A stretch of 64,000 nt of DNA from Setoptus koraiensis (lineage: Eukaryota; Arthropoda). Position numbers and translations under genes: made by a program. The notes beneath the pieces are model-generated. The model was not told the DNA's origin, did no database searches, and saw only the letters and a program-made list of their open reading frames with translations. The DNA lies in the NCBI GenBank assembly GCA_048013815.1, contig CM106585.1, positions 11,098,001-11,162,000 of the forward strand. The letters run 5' to 3'. The stretch's first letter is position 1. Each line of letters starts with the position of its first letter. Shown here piece by piece: positions 1-10,558 of this stretch.

Positions 1-195
1 ATCAGCAATGTTTATCCCATCTCCGGTGCGATGGAAAATTGTAAGAACGTATAAACTGCTGTTGTTATCCATACGAAGAGCTAGAAATTATTGATGAGCG
101 ATGTCAAGGTGTTGTTTTTTCAAAAAGATGATAGATTTAATTGAAAGGAATAGAAATATTGAAGAAATATTATGGTTACATGACGTTATGTCGAC

Positions 196-2044
196 TCATG
201 AATGCGCGATTATAGACTCTTGAAATGAGATACTAACTTTGAGAAAATTTTCATTATTGACCGGCACAGTTCGAAACAAAACAAATAATGTCTCTGATCC
301 TGTTTGTAGATGCCTGGACGTCTTCAGCACCGAAAATCTACTCTGTGCGTTCAGTAGATGTTGTTCCACCAACAGCAGCAAAAGATTTCTATTAATACGT
401 TTAAACTGTTTCGAGTTTGTTGGGGATGAAAAGATAGGTTTTTGTTCTCAAAGGAATTAGTTCAGGTGTCATTAATCAACTGTCTAATTAGGATCACAGA
501 CAATAGCTCACCTTTCCTGCTAATTGGGCCAGAAAGAACACTTGATTGATGACGTTCACCAAGTAAAAAGAGGCAATTATAGTGAATAAAATTAGAGGCC
601 ATTTAGTGACACATGTTTTACAGTTGTATGCAACTAGCCATGTAGTCAGAACCCAAACAAATGAGCACAACGATATGAGAACATCTAAGTCCATTCTATC
701 GGTGAATAAAGTTTTCATTAGTTTGAATTCAAATAATAGCTGATTCAAAAGAAAAATCAATTTTTCGCATTGTGCGTCCAATGGTTGTTGGGGTGCAATC
801 AGAGCCGGATCTTTGGGTCTAGCAATCACAAGACCACTGTAGTATGGGCGAGTGCAAGTTTGAGTTTGATAGTTTTCCCTATTTTTTTTCGTATTAATCA
901 CATCAAGATTGCTTAGGAACAATGATTCAAGGCGATCGCTGCTTCGTCTAACATCGTTTCTCGACATACGTAGCTGCTCGACGAAATTGATCAATTGAGT
1001 GTCGAAAATTGATAATCTATCGCTCATTAGAGTCGAATAGCCCACGACAACAAAAGAATCGGCTAAAGTCATTATATTAAGAAATGTTAATATGCACAGG
1101 TCACTGCGTTTGATATTTTCCCAGAATACGTCCCAAGCGTTATCGTTCCTCTGAAGGTAGATATTTCTCAAATAAATCAATAAACTTACGCAAAATATAA
1201 GTTCCACCGCGACTCCTGCTAAGCCAATAAAGCTGGCTCTAGTAAAATTCTTGAATAATTTTGCTGTGCACAGCACTCCTTTTTCGCTACGTATTGTCAT
1301 GAGATCAAACTCTAATATGTCCTTCTTTGTCATTTCCTTCAGAATTGGATATTTTTTTATGAGATCTTCCGGCATTGGTGCACTAGAAAAACAGTAGTGC
1401 ATGTATTCTTTGAATGATAATTTGACAAAAAATAGGAAGTTCATGATGGAGTTCAACTCACAAATGTCCGATTGTTCGTACACAAGATTCCCAATTAGAC
1501 TAGCCCTCGAAAGTTTGGGCTTCTGACGCCTGAATAAGCAATACAATCTCTGAGAAAGTGAGCTCAAGGTAAATGTGAATACCATCACATTTAGTCTTCT
1601 ACGATAGTCAGTAATTGGCTCCCATAAATCGAAGGTGAACACTCTCTTTACAAACGCCCAGACCAGTTTAATAGCGTTGATATATCCCGGATTGTCTTCA
1701 TAATTCACACTGCTTGAATACTCTTCGCCTATATAGTGGGATGGATTAAATCCGTTGTATGCGCAACGAAATACCCAATTAAACAAAAAAAGTACCTCTA
1801 GGGAATACAGAAAGAATTTTATTTTACTATGTTTGTAAATGACAGTTATTACTCGATGTCCTGATCCATATTTAGTCCCGGTGTCGTAATAGTGAGGAAT
1901 AATATGCATATTGAGATGTTCGATTAGTAGATGACCGTAGTAGAATATGTTGAATCTTAGCGGTTCATTGTCTGTATTCGCGTTTAGATCACTTGTTCGA
2001 GTTTTACTTGAAGTTATTCTAGGCGAAACGATTCTTAGCGCCAT
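196..2044 (-). CDS. Multipass membrane protein, possibly chemoreceptor-like, two exons
   Basis: Exon 1 is 512..2044 and exon 2 is 196..405. The intron 406..511 has a GTGAGC donor after an AAG codon and a CAG acceptor, and both sides are phase 0. The product is about 580 residues. Hydrophobic segments lie near residues 78-97, 150-170, 272-294, 318-340, 455-476 and 482-508, with a further short one around 125. This gives roughly seven spans separated by long charged loops. No signal peptide is visible, and the N-terminal 40 residues are polar. Topology and size suggest an arthropod gustatory/odorant-receptor-like protein, but I see no diagnostic C-terminal receptor motif, so the family is a guess. 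The start is the first ATG of the frame. Confidence is good for the gene and exons, low for function. Confidence 0.7.
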
Positions 2045-4384
2045 CTCAAAATGAGTTAACTATCAGCAAATTCACAATAGTATATTGATCACGTCTAGCT
2101 GTGGTCGAGCGCTATGTCGAATGTTATGTCGGGTGCTATCGTAGGTTTACCGCGAAATGAAAAACACTTTAGGATGACATTGCAATGAGAGCAATTCGAA
2201 GAGTGTGAAATATTTGTTTTTTTTTTTTAATCAACTCACGATCGTTTTGCGTTGTCTGGAACATTTGTTCCTCTGTTTCAACTTGTGCACTATTTAAGGG
2301 CACGAACCTTGATAATACCAACCTTTAAATTCAATGTCATCTAGATGCTCATTGATGGTTAGCATATCAACAACTTTTTCTAGGATTTACATGATATCGT
2401 GCCATGAGTCGTTTCGCTCGAATGAGACGAAAATCGCTCTAAATCAGTCTGGCTTTATTTATTCGCGACATTTCAGTCATATCTTTTAGCAGGCGACCAA
2501 CTTTGTTATCGATACAATTTCAACTGAATACTATCTCAGACATCACGACTCTAGTGCGTCTGTCTCCATCGTTCGTGAAACTTAACTATTGTAAGGGTGT
2601 GCTATCAATACTATCGAAAGATTCCCAGTTGCACGCACTATTTGTTTAAGGGGGGGGGGGGTGCGCGCCAATAAAGTTGGATTTTGAGAATTTTTTTTGC
2701 GCAGTTGCATTGTGTGCATCATCAGCTTCATTTTAATACAGAAATCTTGTAAATTCAGATATTTATTTTTAGGCAACCCCAATCTCCAGAATGAATATTA
2801 GAAACTTAAATTGATGTTCGATAGCATGCCATCTTAGTATCAACAAATATTCCCCATTGTTTGCGTTCTTCGCATTTGCCGCAAGGTTTAGAACTGACTA
2901 ATATGACCATGTTAGAGAGATCTTGGAACAGGTTTTGAAATTATCATATACGTCACATCCAGCGGTGTATATTGAAGCGGTGAAGCCGAAAATTGTGGCC
3001 AAATCAAGATGAAAGTTATTTTTCTCAATTTTGAATCTTCTATTTTACCACAAAGGGTTGTCTCGTTTCGGGGTATTTTATTTATATTTATTTATTAGAT
3101 CGTAGGGAGGTTACGGACGTAGATCTTTAAACTTTTAAAGGGGAAATGTCACACTATCGATCGGTCACACTATCGATCCGTCACACTATAGATCGGTCAC
3201 AATTTTGGTCACACTTTTTTCCTCGTCAGCTGAAGTTTTTCTTTTTCTTCATTTAGTTCTGGAAATATGGGAGACTGAGGGAGAAAATTTCGGTCACACT
3301 CTTTTTCTCGTCAGCTCTGATTCTGCTTTCAATATTTTCTTCATTTCAAAGGAGACTTCGCTTGTGATTGAGGGTGAAAGCTGGGTAGAATAGAATAAGT
3401 ATGGGAGAATGAGTATGGGAGGATAGGTACGGATATAAGTACAAGCGGGGATTTCACTGACTATTTGTCAGCACGCAGAAATCTTACTGATTTTACTGAC
3501 AAGAAATAAAAAGAAGAAAAAACGCAACATCTTTCGAGACACTTCAGTTTTATTGGTGCATTTTTAGGCCGGCGCCAGCTCCCTCGCGCCTGATTCTTGG
3601 ACTGGGCCTTGTATAGAATTCCACCCAGTATACATTAACGACAGATCAGCACCCATCCGACCTACGATCTCCCTGCCTCAGTCACCCGACTGATAGGATA
3701 ACAAGTTTATATTTACTGTTGGGATATAATAAGAAAAAAATTAGTAGAACAACGATTGATTTGCATTTTGTTCCTTGATGAATTGAAAACGCGATGGCGT
3801 AGGTGTATATAGAGAGGAAGAAAGTGCGACCCCTCCTTGCGTGTCGAAATTTAACTCGGTTTGCCCTATTTTCTGTGCGCGAGCGCAAAAATCATGCATG
3901 GACCTCTTTGTACATATTTATACAGGCTGAAAAAGCGAGAGACCTTCAAAAGAGCAATAGTTGAGTTGGCATAATGAGAACTTGCTTCGCCAGGCCAGAA
4001 TGTGTAATCCATATTTTTATGATTATTTTCGAAGGATTGAGGCAAAGACAATTTAGGAAAACAATTATTCTGGTGTCTTTGCATCAATGCTCATTTATTG
4101 TTTCCTCTTGATCTCAGGGTCTGAGACAAAACCAGCCCTTTTAGAAGGTTTTGGGTCGCGTGTCGAACTGCAGATCTGTCAGACACTTCGTAACAGTTGT
4201 CTATGTGGTGTCCACGGCTGATTCCAATTGAAGAGCAACTCTACCCTAGTATAAAGCTATAATCAGGTCCAGAGAGTCTCCTATCGGTGGCTAGAGTGGA
4301 GGTTTTTTTTATTTAAATCAGTCAGCTGTAGAGTCATGGTTGAAATCAAATCAAAACAGATCAATTGAGATTACTCCTCTTATA
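2045..4384. other. Intergenic, no gene recognised
   Basis: AT-rich spacer of 2.3 kb between two minus-strand genes. It holds a run of 12 G (2650-2661), the 16-nt tandem repeat at 3148-3201, and a diverged direct duplication around 3207-3345. A more GC-rich island at about 3570-3690 has an AATAAA on the minus strand. No open frame here resembles a protein I know. Confidence 0.6.
3148..3201. repeat. 16-nt tandem repeat, about 3.3 units
   Basis: Units start at 3148, 3164 and 3180, plus a partial one at 3196. All read GTCACACTATCGATCG with one or two substitutions. Each unit contains the palindrome ATCGAT or a variant of it. The word GGTCACAC recurs at 3207 and 3292, opening a diverged duplicate of about 50 nt with a shared CTCGTCAGCT core, so the whole patch looks locally duplicated. 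Confidence 0.75.
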
Positions 4385-5597
4385 TCACTTTCGAAGTCTA
4401 GAAATGTGAGAGGACTTCGATGTTGCTGATTGCAAAATATTACTATTGTAAGTTTTAGTCTGGCCTGTCAAGCCTTTGCTAGTTTCGTCTGAGAAACTCA
4501 TAGTGCTGCGCTGTACTCCGGTACTGGATGAGGGTCCTGCGCCCGCGAGCCAAGGCATTTGGAGACAGAGATCCTTCATTGTTGGCCTTTCGTTCGGATC
4601 TATTTCAAAGCATGAATTTATAAGATGGCGAACAGGTGGAGAAAGCCTGTTGTGCTTGTCCTTCTCTAGATATTTCTTTGCCAATTGTTCTTTCCTGAGG
4701 GCAGTTAGATTATCGCTAGCTTCAAAAGGGTAGCGACGGGTCACCGATAAGTAGATTCCCACACCGAACGCCCAAACGTCAGCTTGCTTCGGATCATAAC
4801 ATCGTTCTTTAGCATCTTTTAACATTTCGGGTGCGAGATAAGGCTCGCTGGAGATAGATATATCGTGTATGGTGGCGTTAGTTGTTAGTTATTAGTCGAG
4901 ATAGAAGATAGAATGATTTAGTGTTTTAATCACCATACCTTCCACAAATGGTTGAGCTGAGAACAAGCTTTTTTGTGTTCATATCGATACAGAATTTGGA
5001 TAAGCCAAAACCCGTCAATTTTGCATTCAATTGGTGATCTATAAGTACATTTTCCAGTTTATAATTCCTATGTGCAACGTGAAATCTATGCAAGAATTCT
5101 AAAGCTGTCGCAATTTGACGGGCCCATTTCTTTGCATACTCCTCTGTGAGTCTGCCATGCTTTCTGATGAAACCAACACAATTTCCATAGATACAGTATT
5201 GCATAAATATGAATATTCTATTAGAAGTTTTAAAGACCTCAATCACTCTGAGAATATCCTCTTGATTGGCCTGACCTAGCGCCAGAGCTAATTTCAAATT
5301 TTTAGTCCTCGCCTTCAGGGCTCCCTTGCCCTGAAGATACTTTTTGGCCAGAACTTTACATGCCAGATCGTAATTTGGAGTGTAGGCAGGCGGTTCTCCA
5401 TTTTCTTTCAATGGAGGCTTGGGTACATTCAACGGGTGACCAATAAATACAGCCGATCTAACGCCAACACCAATAAGTCTTGTGTAATCTACCTCATAGC
5501 CTTCATCCTTCAAGGCTTTGGTATCGGTGACTGATTTATAATCTTCGATGTACCTAACTGCTGGGGTTTGCCTCTGTGGTTTGAGGTTCTGAGTCAT
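4385..5597 (-). CDS. TSSK-like Ser/Thr pseudokinase, two exons
   Basis: Exon 1 is 4939..5597 and exon 2 is 4385..4847. The 91-nt intron has a GTATGG donor and a CCAG acceptor, splitting a Ser codon in phase 2. The product is 373 residues. The kinase fold is readable in order: glycine loop GVGVRSAVF, beta-3 ACK (Lys81), hinge, catalytic loop, activation segment ending CGSEPYLAPE, then the DVWAFGV helix. The overall pattern fits the testis-specific Ser/Thr kinase (TSSK) group. Catalytic residues are missing: HRD reads HRN (residues 176-178), DFG reads GFG (196-198), and the helix-C Glu position looks replaced. I infer little or no phosphotransfer activity and a scaffold or allosteric role. The C-terminal 45 residues are Ser/Thr-rich tail. 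It is divergent from the acidic coiled-coil gene, sharing a 439-nt promoter region. Confidence 0.88.
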
Positions 5598-6036
5598 ACC
5601 TTAGCCACGCAACTCGTATACTTCTTTTCAAATGTACAGAAGCATGTTCGCCTGAGGGCATGTGCATACGCTAATTATATAAGTACATAGAGTCAGGCGA
5701 TAGAAGCCTTATTTTATATGATACATGTACATTGTTACTGATATTCAATGCATCACGCGGATTCAATGGATTTATCCTCGATCGCAAGCCTCACAGTTCA
5801 CTCTCGATCATATTGAAGACAATCAAACGTTGTTCTGAAGCAATCACTCCAATTGTCTCGCTTTAGTGGAGCAAAAGATAAATTTTTATAATAAATATTT
5901 CAAACTGTGCGTTTCGTCAGAAGCAATCAGATATTTGCTACAAATCAACTCTTGGTTTGCTTAATATTTTTGTTTAACACTTGTGAGGTGCGTCTAGAAG
6001 TAGCGAGAAACAAAACAATAAGACAAACTAATAGAG
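5598..6036. promoter_or_regulatory. Shared divergent promoter region
   Basis: 439 nt separate the starts of the minus-strand pseudokinase and the plus-strand coiled-coil gene, so both promoters must lie here unless there are unseen upstream exons. The sequence is AT-rich. I could not identify a convincing TATA box or initiator. Confidence 0.4.
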
Positions 6037-6798
6037 ATGGAACAAGCAAATGAACAGGACCAGCATTTGCAGGATAAATTGAATGAACTGTCAGATCAAA
6101 GCGACCTCATTGAGGAACACTACTTAACAAGTGACAATGATGTTGTCACTGACGCTGAAAGTGATGATGGACAAGTGGCAACCGCATTAACATACAATGA
6201 GCATGATGGTCTCGCCAGTGATATTGGTGAGGATGATGGAACTGATGCAACCGAGGAAGATGACGATGAACTAGATATGGACGCCATGCTGAAACAAGCT
6301 AATCTGCATTATTTAGGTAAGCAGACTCAATCGCAAGAAAATCAGCAAACTGCATCATCGTCGTTGCATCATGATGGACCATGTGGTTTTGCGGCAAGCT
6401 TGGAACAATTGGAGCGACAAAGTCAGCATCTGGTTAGAGGTGACATCAAGGAATTGCGAGAACGACTTGAGCAATTGGAATCGCGACAAGATACATTGGA
6501 TATGAAACTGAACATGGTTACTGAAGTGTTGTCAAATTCTAATCTGATTAAGCATGAGGATCAAAGATCATTAATGTCGGACATTGAGTCAGAGCAAGCA
6601 GCCTCGATACCGGATAATGATGCAGAAAATCCGATGCAACAATGCGAGCATAAATGTGTGAGCGACAAAATTCTAGGATCATCTGTACTGGATAACAAAC
6701 AGATAGATTTTGGCGCTAATCATGGAGCGGCATCAGAAGGTGGATCTTCGACGTCATATCAATCGTCTGCCTCTGATATCTCATCTGCTGGCTTTTGA
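6037..6798 (+). CDS. Acidic coiled-coil protein, family unknown
   Basis: Single-exon frame of 253 residues opening with a good ATG context. Residues 20-95 are very acidic (runs such as GEDDGTDATEEDDDELD). Residues about 128-170 form a short heptad-like coiled coil (EQLERQ...LRERLEQLESRQ). The tail from about 215 is Ser/Gly-rich. There is no signal peptide or membrane segment, so a cytosolic or nuclear protein is likely. I do not recognise the family. The coding frame is supported by consistent composition and an uninterrupted length in AT-rich DNA. It is divergent from the pseudokinase gene. Confidence 0.7.
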   Translation: MEQANEQDQHLQDKLNELSDQSDLIEEHYLTSDNDVVTDAESDDGQVATALTYNEHDGLASDIGEDDGTDATEEDDDELDMDAMLKQANLHYLGKQTQSQENQQTASSSLHHDGPCGFAASLEQLERQSQHLVRGDIKELRERLEQLESRQDTLDMKLNMVTEVLSNSNLIKHEDQRSLMSDIESEQAASIPDNDAENPMQQCEHKCVSDKILGSSVLDNKQIDFGANHGAASEGGSSTSYQSSASDISSAGF

Positions 6799-7637
6799 GA
6801 AGAAAGAGAACGAAAAAACACACCAAAAACAAAATCAAAATAGATGATTCTTAATATGTAAGCTCGAATCCATTTTTTTTCTACCATGACTCGATTTGAT
6901 TAATAAATAGCTGCAACTATGATCTATCTGACCATAATTCGGGACAATGGCTTGAATGAGTGTGACATTTCGTTCTAGTTGTCCACTTGTTGAATAGTTT
7001 GATTTTAGTATTCTCTCAATTTTCGAGCCCGAAATCAACAATATAAAATTCTGACGACATCTTCCTTTGGTTATTCGTGGTACTTAGGTGTAGTAAGGCT
7101 ACCGTAGTCGGCTAAAAATATATTACATAAAATACATGCATGCCCATAAGAGCGCGCAAGAAGAGATTCAATTGGCCAGAGTACCCTGCAGCTTGCCTTG
7201 TTTGCAAGCTTTCCCACCACTCAATTCACTAGTGAAATGTAACTCTAAACTGAAAAATTATTTACAGCTTCCCCTTGATTATGTCTGATCTAAAAATTTA
7301 TCTCTAATGAGTCATATTGCTCTGCTACTCAAAACTCATAACTGTTGATTGGATTTTGAGCTTGTTAAAAGAGTTTCGAGATTATTTTCGAGAAGCTAAT
7401 AGAAGTAGATGCAAGTTCAGCAAGTTTTTACTCTTTTCGCTGGTGTGCGTGTGTGAGAGTTGAAAACACTTGTTTGAGAAATAGTTATCGTGATTGCAAA
7501 CTGGCGATATGGTAATTATAGTTTAGTTATTTAATACCTAATCATATTGTTAGTAAAATCTCTAGGATACCAGACGATATAATAATTGGCATACCATTCG
7601 TGATCCATAATAGGAGTGCTTACAAGGCTATCTCAAG
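6799..7637. other. Intergenic, nothing recognised
   Basis: AT-rich spacer containing the 3' flank of the coiled-coil gene and the upstream region of the mucin-like gene. One TTACATAA word lies at 7123. No gene, RNA or repeat could be supported. Confidence 0.5.
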
Positions 7638-8974
7638 ATGAAGTGCCTCACCATAGTGCCGAGTTTTTATGCAGTAAGTTGTGCAATTAATTTTTTGTCG
7701 TAATTATCTGAATGATTAGTTTTGGGACGGGCTCGCAACAAATGGACAAACAACAAACAACTGTTAGGTCCAACTACAAAAATTTTACATTGTCTCTTCT
7801 TTTTTCATTCTCTTTTACCATTGTGCCCTCAATCATACGATGGTGGCTGTAAATTGGACGATGACCAATCAATCAGTCGGCTCTTATATTGACTATCTGC
7901 TTCTTCATGATTGCTGGCCAAACGTGTAGAGTGATGGCATCGGAATCCGAGGACGAATCTGACGATGATTCCACTTCGGACCTTTCGACCACTACAGTAG
8001 CGCCTCCAACCACCGAGGCTCCAACAACAACCTCTAAACATCCGGCAACCACAAAAGCGACAACAATCACAAAAGTGACGCCGAGTCCTACAACAAAACC
8101 AAAAGTTCATCATCATCACATACATCTAAACCACGATCAGAAAGTGGCTACAGCAAGTAGCAGCAAGCCAGCGACTGAGCACAGTGCCAAAACAACTACA
8201 AGCGCACCACAAGCCGCTAAAAGCTCAACAACGAAGGCTGCCACAACCAATACTACAACTACTGCCGAGCCCAGCTCAGATGAAGAGGAAGATGATGATG
8301 TTTCGACCACGGCTAGTCCGATAGAAGAGAAATCTAAAAGCCTGCCAACATTGGCCTCAAAACTATTATCATCACGTTCTGGCATTCTAGTAAAATTAAC
8401 GACGACAATTGAACCGAAAAAATCTACCACAAACACTCCCAGTACCAGCGATCCAGATGAAACAGAAGAAGAAGAAGAAGCCCCACCAATTACGCCATTG
8501 AAAACTTTCAGCGGTGACTCTACCACGAAAATTCCTACAGTATCACCTAATAAGGCAGCTCAAGTGACCACGTCGAAAGCACCAGAGGAAGACGCGACTT
8601 CAGAGTCCCCAAAAACATCTCCTTCGCCAAAGGAGGCAGCGAAAAAGAGTTCAAGCTCAGATAAAACATCATTTCCATTGATCAGGCGATTCCCTTTCAA
8701 GGCAGGCACCACCAGCACAGTGAAGCCAACGAAAAATTCTACAACCACTGGCCATCCAACAAGCATTTCTAAGCATTTATCGGCGTCTACAACTAGCGCA
8801 AAGCCAACAGGTAGTAGCACTTCGAGCTCGCCGACAGAAAGTCACGAAAGTGACAGTAACGACGATAGTGATGATAATGAGACTACTTCAACCACCACTA
8901 CAGCTGGGCCTAGCACACAGGCACCAATTTCCAGCTCAGGAGCACCCACAACAGAAGCGAATGATTACGAGTGA
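7638..8974 (+). CDS. Secreted Ser/Thr-rich mucin-like protein, two exons
   Basis: Exon 1 (7638..7673) encodes 12 residues from ATG to a GTAAGT donor. Exon 2 is 7877..8974, joined in phase 0 at a CAG acceptor. Joining them yields a clean signal peptide (MKCLTIVPSFYA followed by SALILTICFFMIAG), which neither exon gives alone. This is the main reason for the model. The mature protein is about 340 residues, dominated by Thr, Ser, Pro, Ala and Lys with acidic clusters (EEEDDD, ETEEEEEA), a His-rich patch (HHHHIHLNH) and no transmembrane helix. Such composition suits dense O-glycosylation in an extracellular mucin or peritrophic/cuticular coat. There are no Cys-rich domains. It is convergent with the second mucin-like gene, whose stop is 219 nt away. 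Confidence 0.72.
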
Positions 8975-9192
8975 GCATGAGTGACGATTACAAAGATATA
9001 AATTAATTTTTATTAGTGACACAACTGAAATCCATGTAATAGTTATGATGATAATGATGACTGATTAATAACGTAGTGCACAATATCTCTGATTTTTTTT
9101 ATAGCATATTGATCAGGCTAAGTGAGGCGTGTTATTTTTTGTCGCGCGCGGCACTGATTTGGGGTACAGTTTACAGTTTATATTTTGATAAA

Positions 9193-9915
9193 TTAGTTTC
9201 GATTGACCATCGCCAATAATAAACTACTACCGACCACCATGATAGAGAAGTAAGAGCCGCCGATTGAAAGTATTGACGCGGAATTCTTTCCCGGGGCAAT
9301 TATTGTGGTCATCGTAGTGATTGAGTGGCTAGTTGTTTCAGATCCTGGCATTTTGCTGGTCATTGTGGTGACCATTGGTGTGACCGTTGATGGCTTCTGC
9401 ATCTCTGTGGTGGTCATGGGACTTGATGAGTCAGTTGGCGATGATGAAGTTGAATCAGTTGAATTAGCTGAATCATTTGTTTCGATTGGTGAACCAAGTG
9501 GGTCATTCATGTTAGTTTCGGTGCCATTTACCAGTAACTTTGATTTGTTTTCCAAAACCTTCATACCACTATTCTCTGGAAGGTATTTGTTGTGCTCTGC
9601 TGAGTTGCCATTTATAACTTGCTTTGGCAATCCACCGGCATGAGAGGATTCATTGCCACTCACTACAAAATTCAAGTTCAATTGTTTCACATCCGGCGGT
9701 CTTGAGTCATCAATAATAATATTATCTGATGAATTAGTAACAACCTGAATGGGTACATCCATTAGGCCAACGTTAGACGGCAACGAGTCGTTCAATAGAG
9801 ATGAATCGTAGATGAGCTGATTGTTGGCAATCATTGGCAAATAGTTGGCCGAGCTAATGGTTGTAGCGATCGCCAGGGCTAGAACCACATGCAAGTTGTA
9901 TCCTTTAATTGACAT
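9193..9915 (-). CDS. Small GPI-anchored-type mucin-like surface protein
   Basis: The start is taken at the ATG at 9915 (MSIKGYNLHVVLALAIATTISSA), because it begins a signal peptide and the open frame above it lacks an upstream ATG. The product is 240 residues. It contains many Asn-X-Ser/Thr sequons (NDS, NSS, NES, NKS, NGT, NDS, NST) in the first 160 residues, then a Thr/Ser/Pro/Met-rich segment. A hydrophobic C-terminus (residues about 212-236) follows a small-residue stretch, as in GPI-anchor signals. A single C-terminal transmembrane helix is the alternative. The role is probably an O- and N-glycosylated surface coat. Its tail faces the other mucin-like gene. Confidence 0.72.
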   Translation of the reverse strand: MSIKGYNLHVVLALAIATTISSANYLPMIANNQLIYDSSLLNDSLPSNVGLMDVPIQVVTNSSDNIIIDDSRPPDVKQLNLNFVVSGNESSHAGGLPKQVINGNSAEHNKYLPENSGMKVLENKSKLLVNGTETNMNDPLGSPIETNDSANSTDSTSSSPTDSSSPMTTTEMQKPSTVTPMVTTMTSKMPGSETTSHSITTMTTIIAPGKNSASILSIGGSYFSIMVVGSSLLLAMVNRN

Positions 9916-10558
9916 TTTAGGTTTTGCTTTTCTTTCACTAATTATCAATATTCTTATTCTCTTACAATCTTGTTTGGACAATTTTCTTTTTTCGTTTCCA
10001 ACAAAACCAATTAATTGATTGAGATTATTTATTTGTGATTCTATTATTACGTCTAATACCAACAGAGCCTAAATCGTAATAATTTGTCTACAATTATGTA
10101 TATTCAACTAGCACTAACTAAATCAATTATACATAATGCACTATCCTAGAGCACGAGCCCGAAACGTCTGACGAAGAAAAAAAAACACACACACACACAC
10201 ACAATCAGATATATCGTTGAATAAGTTGTTGTTTTTGCAAGTAGTATTGCAGCAGTTCTCTTCTGTCAACTGTCGCCACAACCTCTGGCGCGCGGGCTCG
10301 CTCAAACCAAGAGTCAAAGCAAAAATCCATACGAGGCAATATTGATATTCGTGATGCTAACTAGATCTCCAGTCTATTGGTCAGTTAGCCAGAAGATAAG
10401 CTTCTTTGTTAGATAAATCGAAACAATTATTGCACTAATAATTGCTTATTTCTACGAAATTTTATTTTATTTTTTTCTGACTGTGCGCTTTCACTTCGAG
10501 TGATGTTCCTCTAAATGTCACGATTAATTACATCCGCTGATATCTATGACCTATTCAG
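9916..10558. promoter_or_regulatory. Divergent promoter region with a CA microsatellite
   Basis: 643 nt between the surface mucin (-) and the phosphatase (+). An (AC)n tract of about 19 nt lies at 10185-10203. Apart from that tract and a GC-richer patch near 10275-10310 it is AT-rich, with no recognised core promoter motif. Confidence 0.4.

Noticed and set aside
2650-2661. G12 run (also G11 at 44949 and G10 at 49687)
   Set aside because: Isolated homopolymers; no four-tract G-quadruplex arrangement or neighbouring feature gives them meaning.
3540-3700. GC-rich island with AATAAA, considered as a fragment of an old LTR-type element
   Set aside because: No paired copy, no terminal dinucleotides, no coding remnants nearby; not enough to name an element.
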